Notes under the pieces: generated by a model
Told to the model about the DNA's origin: nothing
Seen by the model: the letters and a program-made list of their open reading frames with translations, nothing else
The model's database searches: none
Source: an uncultured Blautia sp.
Lineage (GTDB): Bacteria > Bacillota > Clostridia > Lachnospirales > Lachnospiraceae
Reading direction: 5' to 3'
Assembly: GCA_900549015.1 (NCBI GenBank)
Contig: URMH01000006.1
Span: forward strand, 20,464-84,463
DNA: 64,000 nucleotides
Made by a program: the position numbers and the translations under genes
Shown: in pieces, positions 27,101 through 35,514 of the stretch
How the letters are laid out: each line of letters begins with the position of its first letter
How positions within the stretch are numbered: the first letter of the stretch is position 1

Positions 27101-27846
27101 TCCTCATAAAGATACGGTCCGCCCGGCTCCTGACACACGGAAATCCCCTGTGTAAAAAGCGATTCCGCCTGGGTAAGCTCCTGCTGGACACTCTCCCACA
27201 AAACTGCAAACCAGTCCTGTTTTTCCAGGTCTTTGGCACCTTCTATTTCGTATGCCCTGATACAGTCACTGAGCCATTCCAGCGGATAAGGATTACTCAT
27301 TGCCGTGTCATAAAGCTTTAACACCAGCTCTTTTAATCCCTCGTCTGTTTTTCCCGGCGCATAGCACTCCACAAAGTTCAGAAAATCCTCGTCATTTCTG
27401 CTGTAGAAGTCCTCAAAAAGCTCTTTTAACACATCTTCCTTTAAAAGCTTTAATTCCCCCTCTTCCGCAGTCCGGCACCCCGGGTCAAGCCCGATTAAAT
27501 GAAAATAATTGCGTATGAGATACGAACAGAAACCGTCAATGGTCGTAATCTGGGCTGTGTGGATCAGCGTCATCTGTCTCTGGAGATGTTCATTTTCCGG
27601 TTCCTCATAAAGCGCCTCCTCAAGGGCTCTTGAAATCCTCTCCTTCATCTCTCCTGCCGCTGCCCTTGTAAAGGTCATGATCAGCATTCTGTCAATGTCC
27701 ACCGGATTTTTTTTATCGAGGATCTTACTTAAAATCCTCTGTACGAGAACTGCTGTTTTTCCGGAACCTGCCGCTGCGCTTACAAGAATGTTCCTGTCCC
27801 GCAGAGAAATTACCTGCTTCTGTTCTTCCGTCCATGAAACTGCCAT
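24148..27846 (-). CDS. addA: ATP-dependent helicase/nuclease subunit A
   Basis: 1,232-residue UvrD-type helicase plus RecB-type nuclease; with AddB it resects double-strand breaks for recombination. Walker A AAAGSGKT at 24-31, DEYQDSN (Walker B/motif II) near 404, YRFR, IHKSKGLEFPVVF and VALTRAKEKL (motifs V, VI) follow. The C-terminal nuclease has the metal and lysine motif GIMDAYF ... LILVDYKTDR. ATG at 27846 follows directly on the addB stop, with GAGGAGG inside addB, so the two are translationally coupled. Confidence 0.97.
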   Translation of the reverse strand: MAVSWTEEQKQVISLRDRNILVSAAAGSGKTAVLVQRILSKILDKKNPVDIDRMLIMTFTRAAAGEMKERISRALEEALYEEPENEHLQRQMTLIHTAQITTIDGFCSYLIRNYFHLIGLDPGCRTAEEGELKLLKEDVLKELFEDFYSRNDEDFLNFVECYAPGKTDEGLKELVLKLYDTAMSNPYPLEWLSDCIRAYEIEGAKDLEKQDWFAVLWESVQQELTQAESLFTQGISVCQEPGGPYLYEEALRSDMLLTDELNALCEKQDFDGMASALSSLKFARLSAKKAEDMEEYKKEQAKKLREEGKGILKDLSERYFSESLKEAAETILCCRKPVEILIRLTEEFMDRFGEKKREKNIIDFTDMEHFALQILVTKEGDTFTPSQAARELSEKYDEVLVDEYQDSNLVQEFLTNLVSGWVNQRKNIFMVGDVKQSIYRFRLARPELFMEKYKTYTTEEGKEQRIDLHKNFRSRREVLGSVNYIFRQIMGEDLGGVAYDEAAALYPGAVFPEGQDPEFVKTEVLLIEKDSEELSEEGIESEQELEALAIAHKIQEMKENARVLDKETGEYRPLEYGDIVILLRTATGWTETFGEVLSSQGIPSYSASKTGYFSATEVITMLDYLRICDNPLQDIPLAGVLHSPVAGCTSQELGLLRAEYKEGMLFDAVCAWVGEERMENEEEAVLFEKLSCFLSLLTNVRDMAEYTPVHQLIVYILEKTGYGNYAAALPDGEQRRANLSMLIEKAMDYEKTSYRGLFNFVRYIEKLQKFQVDYGEVNLSGAGEGSVQIMTIHKSKGLEFPVVFAAGMGKQFNFSDINAGLLIHHELGIGTDAILPEKRITSTTLYKQMLRRAILKESLGEELRVLYVALTRAKEKLIITGTIGKLEERIRGLSGFLKQEEELLPVGNRMKAKTYWDYILPALIRHRAMEPLLEEYGIFSNRRNPFYEGDSDFVIRKITAKDLVKEEVELQAETEIRREVLENWDASVTYNEEIKDELEKRFSFVYPYGFLREIPVKVSVSELKKRAHHDFYEKEENITEIPEEEELPVVPEFIEKQEAYTGASRGTAYHRVMECLDYSRTSSIEEIREQIKELLMQKKLKEKEAECVRPGDIFAFLKSPLGQRMKKASEKRLLFREQPFVISRKAEELNPDWEGERILVQGIMDAYFMEEGELILVDYKTDRMRKGEEQVLTERYRNQILDYGEALSRAAGKPVKEAYIYSFGLGKEIEVE

Positions 27847-30800
27847 TTACTCTTCCTCCTCAAATATCTGCCACAGCTCTTTATCGTCAAACACCTTTAA
27901 ATTCCGGTACTCATACCCCGGCATCTTCCTGTCAAAGCCGCACACGGAAATGTAGGGACAATATGTACAGGCGCTTTTCTTTCCCATTTTATAAGGATTC
28001 ACTTCCACGTCTCCCTCCATAATGCAGCTTCTGATCTTCTCGATCTTCCGTTTTACAAATCTTCCGAGAACATCAAACTGCTCTCTTGTTGCAACAGAAG
28101 AATTTTTCCGGAAGCTTCCGTCTTTATTAAACGCCACCGGAAGAGACACAAGGCTTCTGTCCATTTTTTCTATCATTTCCCTGTCAGCCCGTACAAGCCC
28201 GTTCATTTTCAGTTCCTTTAAAATCCGGCTGCTTACTTCTTCCACATCTGCATCTATTTTTTCTTTTATCATGGGGTCTTTCACATTGTAATAAAATACG
28301 CCTGCAGGCAGGACTTCCTTTCCCGGATACTTTTTCTGCTCCACCGAAAGCGCACCGTCCAGATAAATCATGAGCTGAAGCTGCAGTCCGTAATATAAAT
28401 ACACAAGGTCAAAGGTGGTGTTTCCCGTCTTATAATCGATTACCTTTACATATACCTGATTTTCTTCTTCCATCACATCTACACGGTCGATGCGTCCTCC
28501 CCCGAAGGAAACCTCAAATCCCTCCGGCTTAAATTCTCCGTTTTGAAGCTGCTGATGCAGTCCCCACACCGTGCGTCTTAAAATCCTTCTTGTGCGCTCG
28601 ATCATCGCCTCGTTTCTCGCGCTGCTCTTTAAAATGGTATTTCCGTAGTCTGCAGCAAGCTCGTCCAGACATTGATCTACAATCTCGTTTCGCACCTCTT
28701 CCGTTAAATCTGCCCACTCAAGACCTCTGTTTCGCACCTCTCCTGCAAAATTTTCCAGGGCAATGTGCATGATATTTCCCATATCCATTGCGCGAAATTC
28801 ATATTCTGCCCGCTCTGTCAGGCGAAGCCCGTACTGGAGAAAATGGGCGAACGCGCAGGCTGCAAAACGTTCCAGCCTCGTAGCGCTGTACGGAGAGACT
28901 TCTCCGTATAAAACGTTTGCCACGCTTCTGCTGATCTCATCTGCCGGTTTTCTCGTAAAGGCGGCTTCCACCAGTTTTTTCACAACAGGCGCATACACAG
29001 GACTTTTCAGATACCAGCTGTAAAGCTCTTTAAATACCGCGTCTCCGCCTCCCCGGGAGGCTTCCTGCAGTCCCCTGATAAAATAAGAAAGCCCGGCTCC
29101 CGGAAGTTCTAACGCAGAAAGAGGGTTTCCGGAATGCTCCGCCTGTTCCACCTCTGTCTCTGGAAACAGTTTTTGAATGCTACTAATTAAATAGGCAGGG
29201 CTTACCGCCTCTCCGCTGTTGTTGGAAAGGCTGTAGGAAAGACAGAGATATTTCTCCGGCTTCGTAAGATTCAGATAAAGATAATATCTCTGAATGCTCA
29301 TCTGCTCCTTTGGGCCCGGAGCAAGCTCCACGCCCTGCTCTTCTATAAATTCCCTGTCAAGCTCTGTGAGAATCCCGCCAGATTCTGTATTTTTCGGAAT
29401 ATTTCCCTCATTTACACCAACAAAAAATAAAGCCTTCATGCCCTTTAAACGGGTTCGTTCCATATCTCCCACCACAATCTGATCCTGGGAAGGAGGTATC
29501 AATGCCACTTTCGCCTCAGAAAGACCTGTTTCCAGAAGCTGGCTGTATTCCTGACGGCTTACTTCCTCCTCCCCGAGAATGGACACCATAGAATCAAGAA
29601 GCTCCATCACAATTCCGTAAATCTGGCTGTATTCCTTTTCCATTGCCGCATTTCCCTGCGCCTTAAAAGCCTTTTCTCTTTCTTTCAGCTTATAAAAGCT
29701 TCTGTTCTTCACAATAAAATCATACACAATGCGGCAATACTGCTCTACTGTCCGTTTTCCTCCCAAAAATCCTTCTGCAAGAGGGCTTACTTCCTCCACA
29801 AAGCGCTCCCTGATTTCATTGAGGTGCTGAATGCTGTCCGGCTCCATTCCCCGATAAATCCGCACCCAGCGTTCCTTCCACTTTCCAAAGCCCCGTATCC
29901 CAAGCGCCAGCACATAATTTTCCAGAAGGTCCGTCTCTGCCCTTGTAATATCCGACATTCCGCAGCGGAGATACCGGAATACGCTCTCATAGGAAAAGCC
30001 CTTCACAGCCATCTCAATGGAAGCGCGGATATACTCCACAAAAGGATTCATAAGAACGGTATGCTTTTCATCAAGGAAATACGGGATTCCCGCCTCATCT
30101 AATACCTGCTTTGCAAGGGTTCCGTACTCCTCAAGATTTCCGGTAATAATGGCAATCTCCCCGTAATGAAGCCCCTCTGTACGGACAAGGCGCTCTGCTC
30201 TCTGTACTGCCTCCTCCATTTCTTTTTTTGGATTTTCTCCGCAGAATATGGAAATCGCATTCTGTTTTCCCTCATAAGAAGCCTTTCTGTAACGGAATAT
30301 ATGCTCCTCCAGAAACTGAAGCGCAGGAGCCTTTGAAAATCTGGAATTTTTCCCATGATAAAGAAGCACAGGCTCTTCTATGTCTTTTGCAAGACCGGAG
30401 AGGCTCTGCACCATTTTTCTTCCCATATAAAAAAGCTGATGGGACTTTCCTTTTATATACGGATTTTCCCTTGCGTCCATTGTGACCGTCACATACACGC
30501 GGCTGCAGATTCGTAAAAGTTCTTCAATGACCCGGTTCTGAATGGGGGTAAATCCGGTAAAACCGTCAAACACCATCACGCTTCCACGAAGCTTTTCTGA
30601 AAAAGGCAGCATACGTAGAAGTACGTCCATCACTTCCTCCCCCGTCATATAATGTCCTTCCAGATATGACCGGAATCCCTGATACAGGGTGTGTACATCG
30701 CGAAGTTTCATGGTAAGGAGTTCTCTGTCCCCGGCTTTTTCCACCATCTGGGAAAGCTCTTCCTCCCCAATCCCATACTGCATAAATTCTGAGAGAAGAG

Positions 30801-31170
30801 ACTTTACCTCATCAAGATAACCCGGCTTTTTCATCTGGCTGCCAAGATAGGGAAGATCTTTCTGATGCTTCTGCACCATTTTCTGAAGAACCATCGTCTT
30901 TCCCGTATCGTCCAGAATCACTTTTTCGTCTCCTCCTGTCTCCTCAAAAACACGATAGGCAAGACGTTCAAAGCTTAATACATCTATATTTAAAATCCCT
31001 TTGGAAGGGCTCATTTCCACAAGTGTTTTCTGTGTCTGCATAGTAAACTGCTCCGGCACGATCACATAATAAAAGCCCTCCGGGTGTTCTCCTGCCTCCC
31101 GGATCACCCGCTCATATATATAATGGGATTTCCCTGTTCCGGAGCTTCCTGTAATAAACTGAAGCGACAT
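27847..31170 (-). CDS. addB: ATP-dependent helicase/nuclease subunit B
   Basis: 1,107 residues. Walker A GSSGTGKS at 8-15; the helicase core is degenerate as expected for AddB. The C-terminal nuclease domain has the iron-sulfur cysteines: one in FAACAFAHF before it and three in CTYCPYISVCG after it, plus the nuclease motif VIDYKTGNT. The start at 31170 follows AAAGGAGG; an in-frame extension to 31308 reaches into the divergent promoter region and is rejected. First gene of addBA. Confidence 0.96.
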   Translation of the reverse strand: MSLQFITGSSGTGKSHYIYERVIREAGEHPEGFYYVIVPEQFTMQTQKTLVEMSPSKGILNIDVLSFERLAYRVFEETGGDEKVILDDTGKTMVLQKMVQKHQKDLPYLGSQMKKPGYLDEVKSLLSEFMQYGIGEEELSQMVEKAGDRELLTMKLRDVHTLYQGFRSYLEGHYMTGEEVMDVLLRMLPFSEKLRGSVMVFDGFTGFTPIQNRVIEELLRICSRVYVTVTMDARENPYIKGKSHQLFYMGRKMVQSLSGLAKDIEEPVLLYHGKNSRFSKAPALQFLEEHIFRYRKASYEGKQNAISIFCGENPKKEMEEAVQRAERLVRTEGLHYGEIAIITGNLEEYGTLAKQVLDEAGIPYFLDEKHTVLMNPFVEYIRASIEMAVKGFSYESVFRYLRCGMSDITRAETDLLENYVLALGIRGFGKWKERWVRIYRGMEPDSIQHLNEIRERFVEEVSPLAEGFLGGKRTVEQYCRIVYDFIVKNRSFYKLKEREKAFKAQGNAAMEKEYSQIYGIVMELLDSMVSILGEEEVSRQEYSQLLETGLSEAKVALIPPSQDQIVVGDMERTRLKGMKALFFVGVNEGNIPKNTESGGILTELDREFIEEQGVELAPGPKEQMSIQRYYLYLNLTKPEKYLCLSYSLSNNSGEAVSPAYLISSIQKLFPETEVEQAEHSGNPLSALELPGAGLSYFIRGLQEASRGGGDAVFKELYSWYLKSPVYAPVVKKLVEAAFTRKPADEISRSVANVLYGEVSPYSATRLERFAACAFAHFLQYGLRLTERAEYEFRAMDMGNIMHIALENFAGEVRNRGLEWADLTEEVRNEIVDQCLDELAADYGNTILKSSARNEAMIERTRRILRRTVWGLHQQLQNGEFKPEGFEVSFGGGRIDRVDVMEEENQVYVKVIDYKTGNTTFDLVYLYYGLQLQLMIYLDGALSVEQKKYPGKEVLPAGVFYYNVKDPMIKEKIDADVEEVSSRILKELKMNGLVRADREMIEKMDRSLVSLPVAFNKDGSFRKNSSVATREQFDVLGRFVKRKIEKIRSCIMEGDVEVNPYKMGKKSACTYCPYISVCGFDRKMPGYEYRNLKVFDDKELWQIFEEEE

Positions 31171-31200
31171 ATCCTGTCCTCCTTTGCCTGATTTAAAATT

Positions 31201-31229
31201 ATTGTACCTTATCTCAAACGCAAAAACAA
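31201..31229 (-). promoter_or_regulatory. Promoter of addBA
   Basis: Minus strand TTGTTT (31224-31229), 17-nt spacer, TACAAT (31201-31206). Confidence 0.45.
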
Positions 31230-31311
31230 CCAGGCATATTTTCCCTCTCTTCCGAATAAAATAATGTAGGTGCCAGAAGAAATATAGCAAATAAACCAGG
31301 AGGCGCATACC

Positions 31312-31749
31312 ATGAGTTCCAAAACGAAAATCGTTGTCCTACATATGAAAGAAGTCATTTACACCGCAGTTTTTATTGCCCTTGCCCTGATTCTGGGGAT
31401 TGTGGTATTTTTTATGTTCGGTCCTGGAAAGGGAAAGCTTTCCTCCTCCGGCGCTGTCCACAAATATAAGCCCGGCGTTTACACCTCCTCCATCGAGTTA
31501 AACAGCAACACCTTTGATGTTGAGGTCACAGTTGACGCGGACAGCATCCAGTCCATTCATCTTGTAAACCTAAGCGAAAGCACTGCCGCCATGTTTCCTC
31601 TCATGGAGCCTGCCCTGGAATCTCTTGCAAGCCAGATCTATACAAAGCAGTCTCTTGAAAATATCCAGTATGCAGAGGATCAGAAATACACCTCCATGAT
31701 GCTTCTTGATTCCATTTCAGACGCTTTGAAAAAGGCGGAGAACCCCTGA
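31312..31749 (+). CDS. Membrane-anchored FMN_bind-like small protein
   Basis: 145 residues. One N-terminal signal-anchor helix (about 15-37) and an extracellular domain whose layout, KPGVYTSSIEL...FDVEVTVDADSIQSIHLVNLSE, matches the beta-rich FMN_bind fold. In these domains a Thr near the C-terminus accepts FMN; here the C-terminal YTSMMLLDSISDALKKA region resembles it but the SGAT-type motif is not evident. Function unknown. Start at 31312 follows AGGAGG. It is divergent from addB with its own terminator. Confidence 0.6.
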   Translation: MSSKTKIVVLHMKEVIYTAVFIALALILGIVVFFMFGPGKGKLSSSGAVHKYKPGVYTSSIELNSNTFDVEVTVDADSIQSIHLVNLSESTAAMFPLMEPALESLASQIYTKQSLENIQYAEDQKYTSMMLLDSISDALKKAENP

Positions 31750-31764
31750 TGTTCTCCGCCTTTT
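31734..31764 (+). terminator. Terminator of the FMN_bind-like gene
   Basis: GGCGGAGAAC ... GTTCTCCGCC perfect 10-bp stem followed by TTTT. The stem's 5' arm lies within the coding end. Confidence 0.85.
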
Positions 31765-31768
31765 CCAT

Positions 31769-31799
31769 GTCTTTATGTCTTTATGTCTTTATTTCTTTA
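31769..31799. repeat. Short tandem octamer repeat
   Basis: Three copies of TGTCTTTA and a degenerate fourth (TTTCTTTA), running into the nadE stop codon. A typical slippage tract. Confidence 0.7.
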
Positions 31800-33710
31800 T
31801 AATTTTTCCAGCTGTCCAAGCCACACAGCCGCGCTTGCATCGCTTGGCATACGAAGATCTCCTCTCGGGGAAAGCGCCACGCTTCCCACCTTTGGTCCGT
31901 CCGGGACGCAGGAGCGCTTAAACTGCTGGGCAAAAAATCGTCTGTAAAATATTTTCAGCCATTTAAGAATCGTCTCTTTGTCGTAAACTCCCTCAAATGT
32001 CTTACATGCAATATCATAAATTTTCTTCGGCTCAAAGCCTGCACGAAGCATATAGTAAATATAAAAATCATGAAGCTCATATGGTCCTACAAGATCTTCC
32101 GTCTTCTGTGCGATTTCCCCGTCTTTTGGCGGGAGAAGTTCCGGGCTTACCGGTGTGTCCAGAATATCAAAAAGAACCTCTGAAAGCCCTTTATCTTCGG
32201 CATTTTCCGCATAATACTGCACAAGATGGCGCACAAGCGTTTTCGGCACAGAAGCGTTCACTCCGTACATGGACATATGGTCGCCATTATACGTTGCCCA
32301 GCCAAGAGCCAGCTCTGATAAATCTCCCGTTCCCACAAGAATGGCGCCTTCCTGGTTTGCCATATCCATAAGGACCTGTGTTCTCTCCCTTGCCTGGCTG
32401 TTTTCATATGTGACGTCATGAACTGAAGGATCGTGTCCTATATCACGGAAATGCTGAGAAACGGCTTCTTTAATATTTACCTCGCTTAAAGAAGCGCCCA
32501 TGCGGCTGCTTAATTCACAGGCATTTGTGTACGTTCTGTCTGTTGTTCCAAAGCAGGGCATGGTCACACAGTGAATGTTGCTTCTTGGGATTCCCATAAG
32601 ATCAAATGTCCTCCCGATCACAAGAAGAGCAAGTGTGGAATCCAGTCCTCCGGATAATCCCACCATTGCCTTTTCGCTGTGTACATGCTCCATACGTTTT
32701 TTCAGCCCCATTGCCTGAATATTTAAAATAGATTCGCAGCAGCGCGCTCTCTCTTCTTTATCTTCCGGCACAAAAGGACTTGGGGAAAATCTTCTTGTAA
32801 GAGAAGTCTTCTCCATTTCCGCCTCAAAAGGAATCCGCACATGACTGCCTTCTTCTGCTGCCGGATAAGTAGAGAGCCTTCTTCTGTCGTCTGAGAGACG
32901 CTGTACGTCAATTTCCCCGTAGATCACATTATTTTTGAAGCGTTTCCCCTCTGCAAGAATGGTTCCGTTTTCCGCAATGAGATTCTGCCCTCCGAAAACA
33001 AGATCCTGGGAAGATTCTCCTTCTCCTGCTGTTGCATAAATATAGCCGCAGACAAGGCGGGCAGACTGTCCGTTTACAATGGTTCTTCTGTAAGCGTCCT
33101 TTCCCACCATCTCATCACTTGCGGAAAGATTTACGATAATATGAGCTCCTGCCAGCGCATGAGAAATACTTGGCGGCATGGGAACCCAGAGATCCTCGCA
33201 GATTTCTGCTGCCACTGTAAATTCCGGCATATTTTCACATACAAAAATCAGGTCTGTACCAAAGGGTACTTCCTCTTCGTTTACTTCCATATAATCCAGC
33301 GCGCCCTCTTCTGCCGGAGTAAAATGACGCAGCTCATAAAATTCATTATAATTCGGAAGATTTGTTTTCGGTACGATTCCAAGAATTTTTCCCCTGTTTA
33401 AAACTGCAGCCGCATTGTAAAGCTTTCCGTTTTTCCGAACAGGAAGTCCCAGAAAAATAAGCCCGTCTGTCTCCTTTGTTTCTTCTGCAAGAAATAAAAG
33501 GGTATTCCACGCAGAATCAAGAAGTGTGCGCTGCCAGAAAAGGTCATGACAGGTATAGCCGGTAATACAAAGCTCCGGAAATACCATAACCTTTGCATGT
33601 TCTTTTTCCATTTCCCGGATAATCCCGAGGATTTCTCTTCCGTTTGCCTCACAGTCTGCCACCGTTACCTTCGGTGTTCCGGCAGCGGCCTTTATAAACC
33701 CCAGTTCCAT
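31797..33710 (-). CDS. nadE: Glutamine-dependent NAD+ synthetase
   Basis: 637-residue two-domain enzyme making NAD+ from deamido-NAD+. The N-terminal nitrilase-type glutaminase has the catalytic triad Glu 46 (FPELCITGYT), Lys 115 (VPKTNLP) and Cys 171 (ICEDLW). The C-terminal synthetase has the ATP pyrophosphatase loop SGGLDS at 353-358 and GTGDLSELALGW. Length fits the glutamine-dependent class, so ammonia comes from the same chain. ATG at 33710 follows AGGAGG and lies nine nt after hslO, so the genes are probably co-transcribed. Confidence 0.97.
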   Translation of the reverse strand: MELGFIKAAAGTPKVTVADCEANGREILGIIREMEKEHAKVMVFPELCITGYTCHDLFWQRTLLDSAWNTLLFLAEETKETDGLIFLGLPVRKNGKLYNAAAVLNRGKILGIVPKTNLPNYNEFYELRHFTPAEEGALDYMEVNEEEVPFGTDLIFVCENMPEFTVAAEICEDLWVPMPPSISHALAGAHIIVNLSASDEMVGKDAYRRTIVNGQSARLVCGYIYATAGEGESSQDLVFGGQNLIAENGTILAEGKRFKNNVIYGEIDVQRLSDDRRRLSTYPAAEEGSHVRIPFEAEMEKTSLTRRFSPSPFVPEDKEERARCCESILNIQAMGLKKRMEHVHSEKAMVGLSGGLDSTLALLVIGRTFDLMGIPRSNIHCVTMPCFGTTDRTYTNACELSSRMGASLSEVNIKEAVSQHFRDIGHDPSVHDVTYENSQARERTQVLMDMANQEGAILVGTGDLSELALGWATYNGDHMSMYGVNASVPKTLVRHLVQYYAENAEDKGLSEVLFDILDTPVSPELLPPKDGEIAQKTEDLVGPYELHDFYIYYMLRAGFEPKKIYDIACKTFEGVYDKETILKWLKIFYRRFFAQQFKRSCVPDGPKVGSVALSPRGDLRMPSDASAAVWLGQLEKL

Positions 33711-33719
33711 AAGCTCCTC

Positions 33720-34604
33720 CTATCTGGCTTTACATCTTCTCAGGATTTCTTTTAATTCCTCCACAGAGAACACGTAATTTGTATTGCAGAAATGACAGTT
33801 CATCTCCACTTCTTTTCCCTCCTGGATCAGCTCGTTTAATTCTTTTCTTCCGATGCTGATCAGGGCTTTTTCCACACGTTCCTTGCTACAGTTGCAGTAG
33901 AATTTTGTATCCATGCGGTCGTTGATTTCTATATCAAACCCTTCGAGAACTTTTTCAAGAAGACTTTCCGGTGTATGTCCCTCCTCAAGAAGATTTGTAA
34001 CAGAATTGATCTTCTGCACGTTTTCTTCCAGCTTTGCAATCACAGATTCCTCTGCAAAAGGCATGAGCTGCACAATAAATCCTCCTGCCTGGCGCACAGT
34101 ATTGTCTTTATTCATAAGAACGCCAAGTCCTACTGCTGACGGAACCTGCTCGCTTGTTGCAAAATAGTAAGTAAGGTCATCTGCAATCTCACTTGTCTGG
34201 AGAGCAACCTGTCCCATATATGGCTCTTTCAGTCCCATATCCTTAATAATATTCATAAAACCGACGCCCACAGCTCCCGCTACGTCAAGTTTTCCCTTAC
34301 TGTTTGCGGGAATACACACATTTGGATTTCCCACATATCCTTTTACGTTTCCTTTGGAATCTGCTGTTACCGTAATGCCCTGAAGGGGACCGCCTGCATG
34401 GATCTGGAGCGTCAGAATGTCCTTATCTCCCTTCATCATCGTTCCCATCATGGCGCCGCCTGTCAAAAGACGTCCCAGAGCCGCCGTTGCCACAGGGCTT
34501 GTATTATGCGCCTTTCTCGCTGTCTCCACCACATCGGTTGTCACTGCTGCAAATGCACGGATCTGGCTGTTTGCAGCAGTTGCTCTTATAATATAATCAC
34601 TCAT
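33720..34604 (-). CDS. hslO: 33-kDa redox-regulated chaperonin Hsp33
   Basis: 294 residues. Hsp33 is a cytoplasmic holdase that is switched on when oxidation releases its zinc. The four zinc cysteines are present: 237, 239 (CNC) and 270, 273 (CHFC). The N-terminal domain shows GRLLTGGAMMGTMMKGD and the linker FDIEINDRMDTKFYC region. I use ATG 34604, eight nt after AGGAG; a GTG at 34613 is the alternative. Its upstream neighbour's stop overlaps this region, so translation is coupled. Confidence 0.96.
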   Translation of the reverse strand: MSDYIIRATAANSQIRAFAAVTTDVVETARKAHNTSPVATAALGRLLTGGAMMGTMMKGDKDILTLQIHAGGPLQGITVTADSKGNVKGYVGNPNVCIPANSKGKLDVAGAVGVGFMNIIKDMGLKEPYMGQVALQTSEIADDLTYYFATSEQVPSAVGLGVLMNKDNTVRQAGGFIVQLMPFAEESVIAKLEENVQKINSVTNLLEEGHTPESLLEKVLEGFDIEINDRMDTKFYCNCSKERVEKALISIGRKELNELIQEGKEVEMNCHFCNTNYVFSVEELKEILRRCKAR

Positions 34605-34609
34605 ATCTT

Positions 34610-35374
34610 TCACTCCTGTTCTGTTTTTCCATGCTCCCGCGCCACAAAGGTAAGTCTTCCGCTTTCCTCAGAAGGCGGATTTTTTGTATAGGCGTCATAA
34701 ACGGCAAGAACTTCCATTCCTGCCTTTTTAAGGAGCTCTTTTATTTTTTCTTCTGAATATGCTTTCTGATAATGAACTTCTTCTGTTTTTTCGTAAAGCC
34801 CGTCTTCTCTTGGAAGAAAAAGGGTCAGTCCGTAAACATTCATTCCCGTTTCTTCGTCATACTCATTTTCCCAGATGAAGCTTCCCTCTTCCCTGTTCTC
34901 CGCTATTGTAGTATTTCCCAGCATTTCCCTGTATTTATACACCGTATTCATATCAAAGATAAAAATACCTTTTGGGTCAAGGTAATTATTTACAAGGGAA
35001 AAAACATGGAGAAGGTCTTCTTCCTCCGTTATATAATTCAGACTGTCGCAAACGCTTACCGCTGCGCGCACCGTTCCGTACAGTTCAAACTCCTCCATGT
35101 CCTGGAGAAGATATAAAATATCGTGCCCGGATTCCTCTCTTTTTTCCATTGCCTCGGCAAGCATTTCCTCCGCGTTGTCCACGCCGATCATATCGTACCC
35201 CGCGTCTGCGAGAAGCTCTGTCATGGTCCCTGTCCCGCAGCCGAGTTCCAGAACAAGACCGTCGCCGACTCCGTACTCTTTCAGGCTTTCTGTAAGATAA
35301 GACGCCCAGGCTTCATAATCTACATTATCCATAAAAATATCGTAGACTCTGGCAAATTCTCCATATGCTTCCAT
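34610..35374 (-). CDS. Class I SAM-dependent methyltransferase
   Basis: 254 residues. Motif I LELGCGTGTMTELL (43-56) and GVDNAEEML show the SAM-binding Rossmann fold; FDMNTVYKYREML follows motif IV. Small-molecule methyltransferases of this kind often precede hslO in Clostridia; the substrate is unknown. ATG at 35374 follows GGAGG. It heads the methyltransferase-hslO-nadE operon with a promoter at 35395-35423. Confidence 0.9.
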   Translation of the reverse strand: MEAYGEFARVYDIFMDNVDYEAWASYLTESLKEYGVGDGLVLELGCGTGTMTELLADAGYDMIGVDNAEEMLAEAMEKREESGHDILYLLQDMEEFELYGTVRAAVSVCDSLNYITEEEDLLHVFSLVNNYLDPKGIFIFDMNTVYKYREMLGNTTIAENREEGSFIWENEYDEETGMNVYGLTLFLPREDGLYEKTEEVHYQKAYSEEKIKELLKKAGMEVLAVYDAYTKNPPSEESGRLTFVAREHGKTEQE

Positions 35375-35394
35375 TTTTCATTCCTCCGCCAACC

Positions 35395-35423
35395 ATCATA
35401 CCACAGGTTCTCAAAAACTGCAA
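35395..35423 (-). promoter_or_regulatory. Promoter of the methyltransferase-hslO-nadE operon
   Basis: Minus strand TTGCAG (35418-35423), 17-nt spacer, TATGAT (35395-35400). The -35 abuts the terminator of the upstream lipoprotein gene. Confidence 0.6.
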
Positions 35424-35451
35424 AGAGAGTTCGACAAAAGCCGAACTCTCT
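35424..35451 (-). terminator. Terminator of the lipoprotein gene
   Basis: AGAGAGTTCGGC ... GTCGAACTCTCT stem on the minus strand followed by TTGCAGTTTTT. Confidence 0.75.
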
Positions 35452-35514
35452 GAATCAGGAACGCCTGCGTGTTCCTTATACAAAATACACGCTGCAAAGC
35501 AGCCTCTTCTGCAC

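Noticed and set aside
31769..31799. Octamer repeats as a CRISPR or regulatory array
   Set aside because: Only three to four contiguous units without spacers; best explained as slippage.
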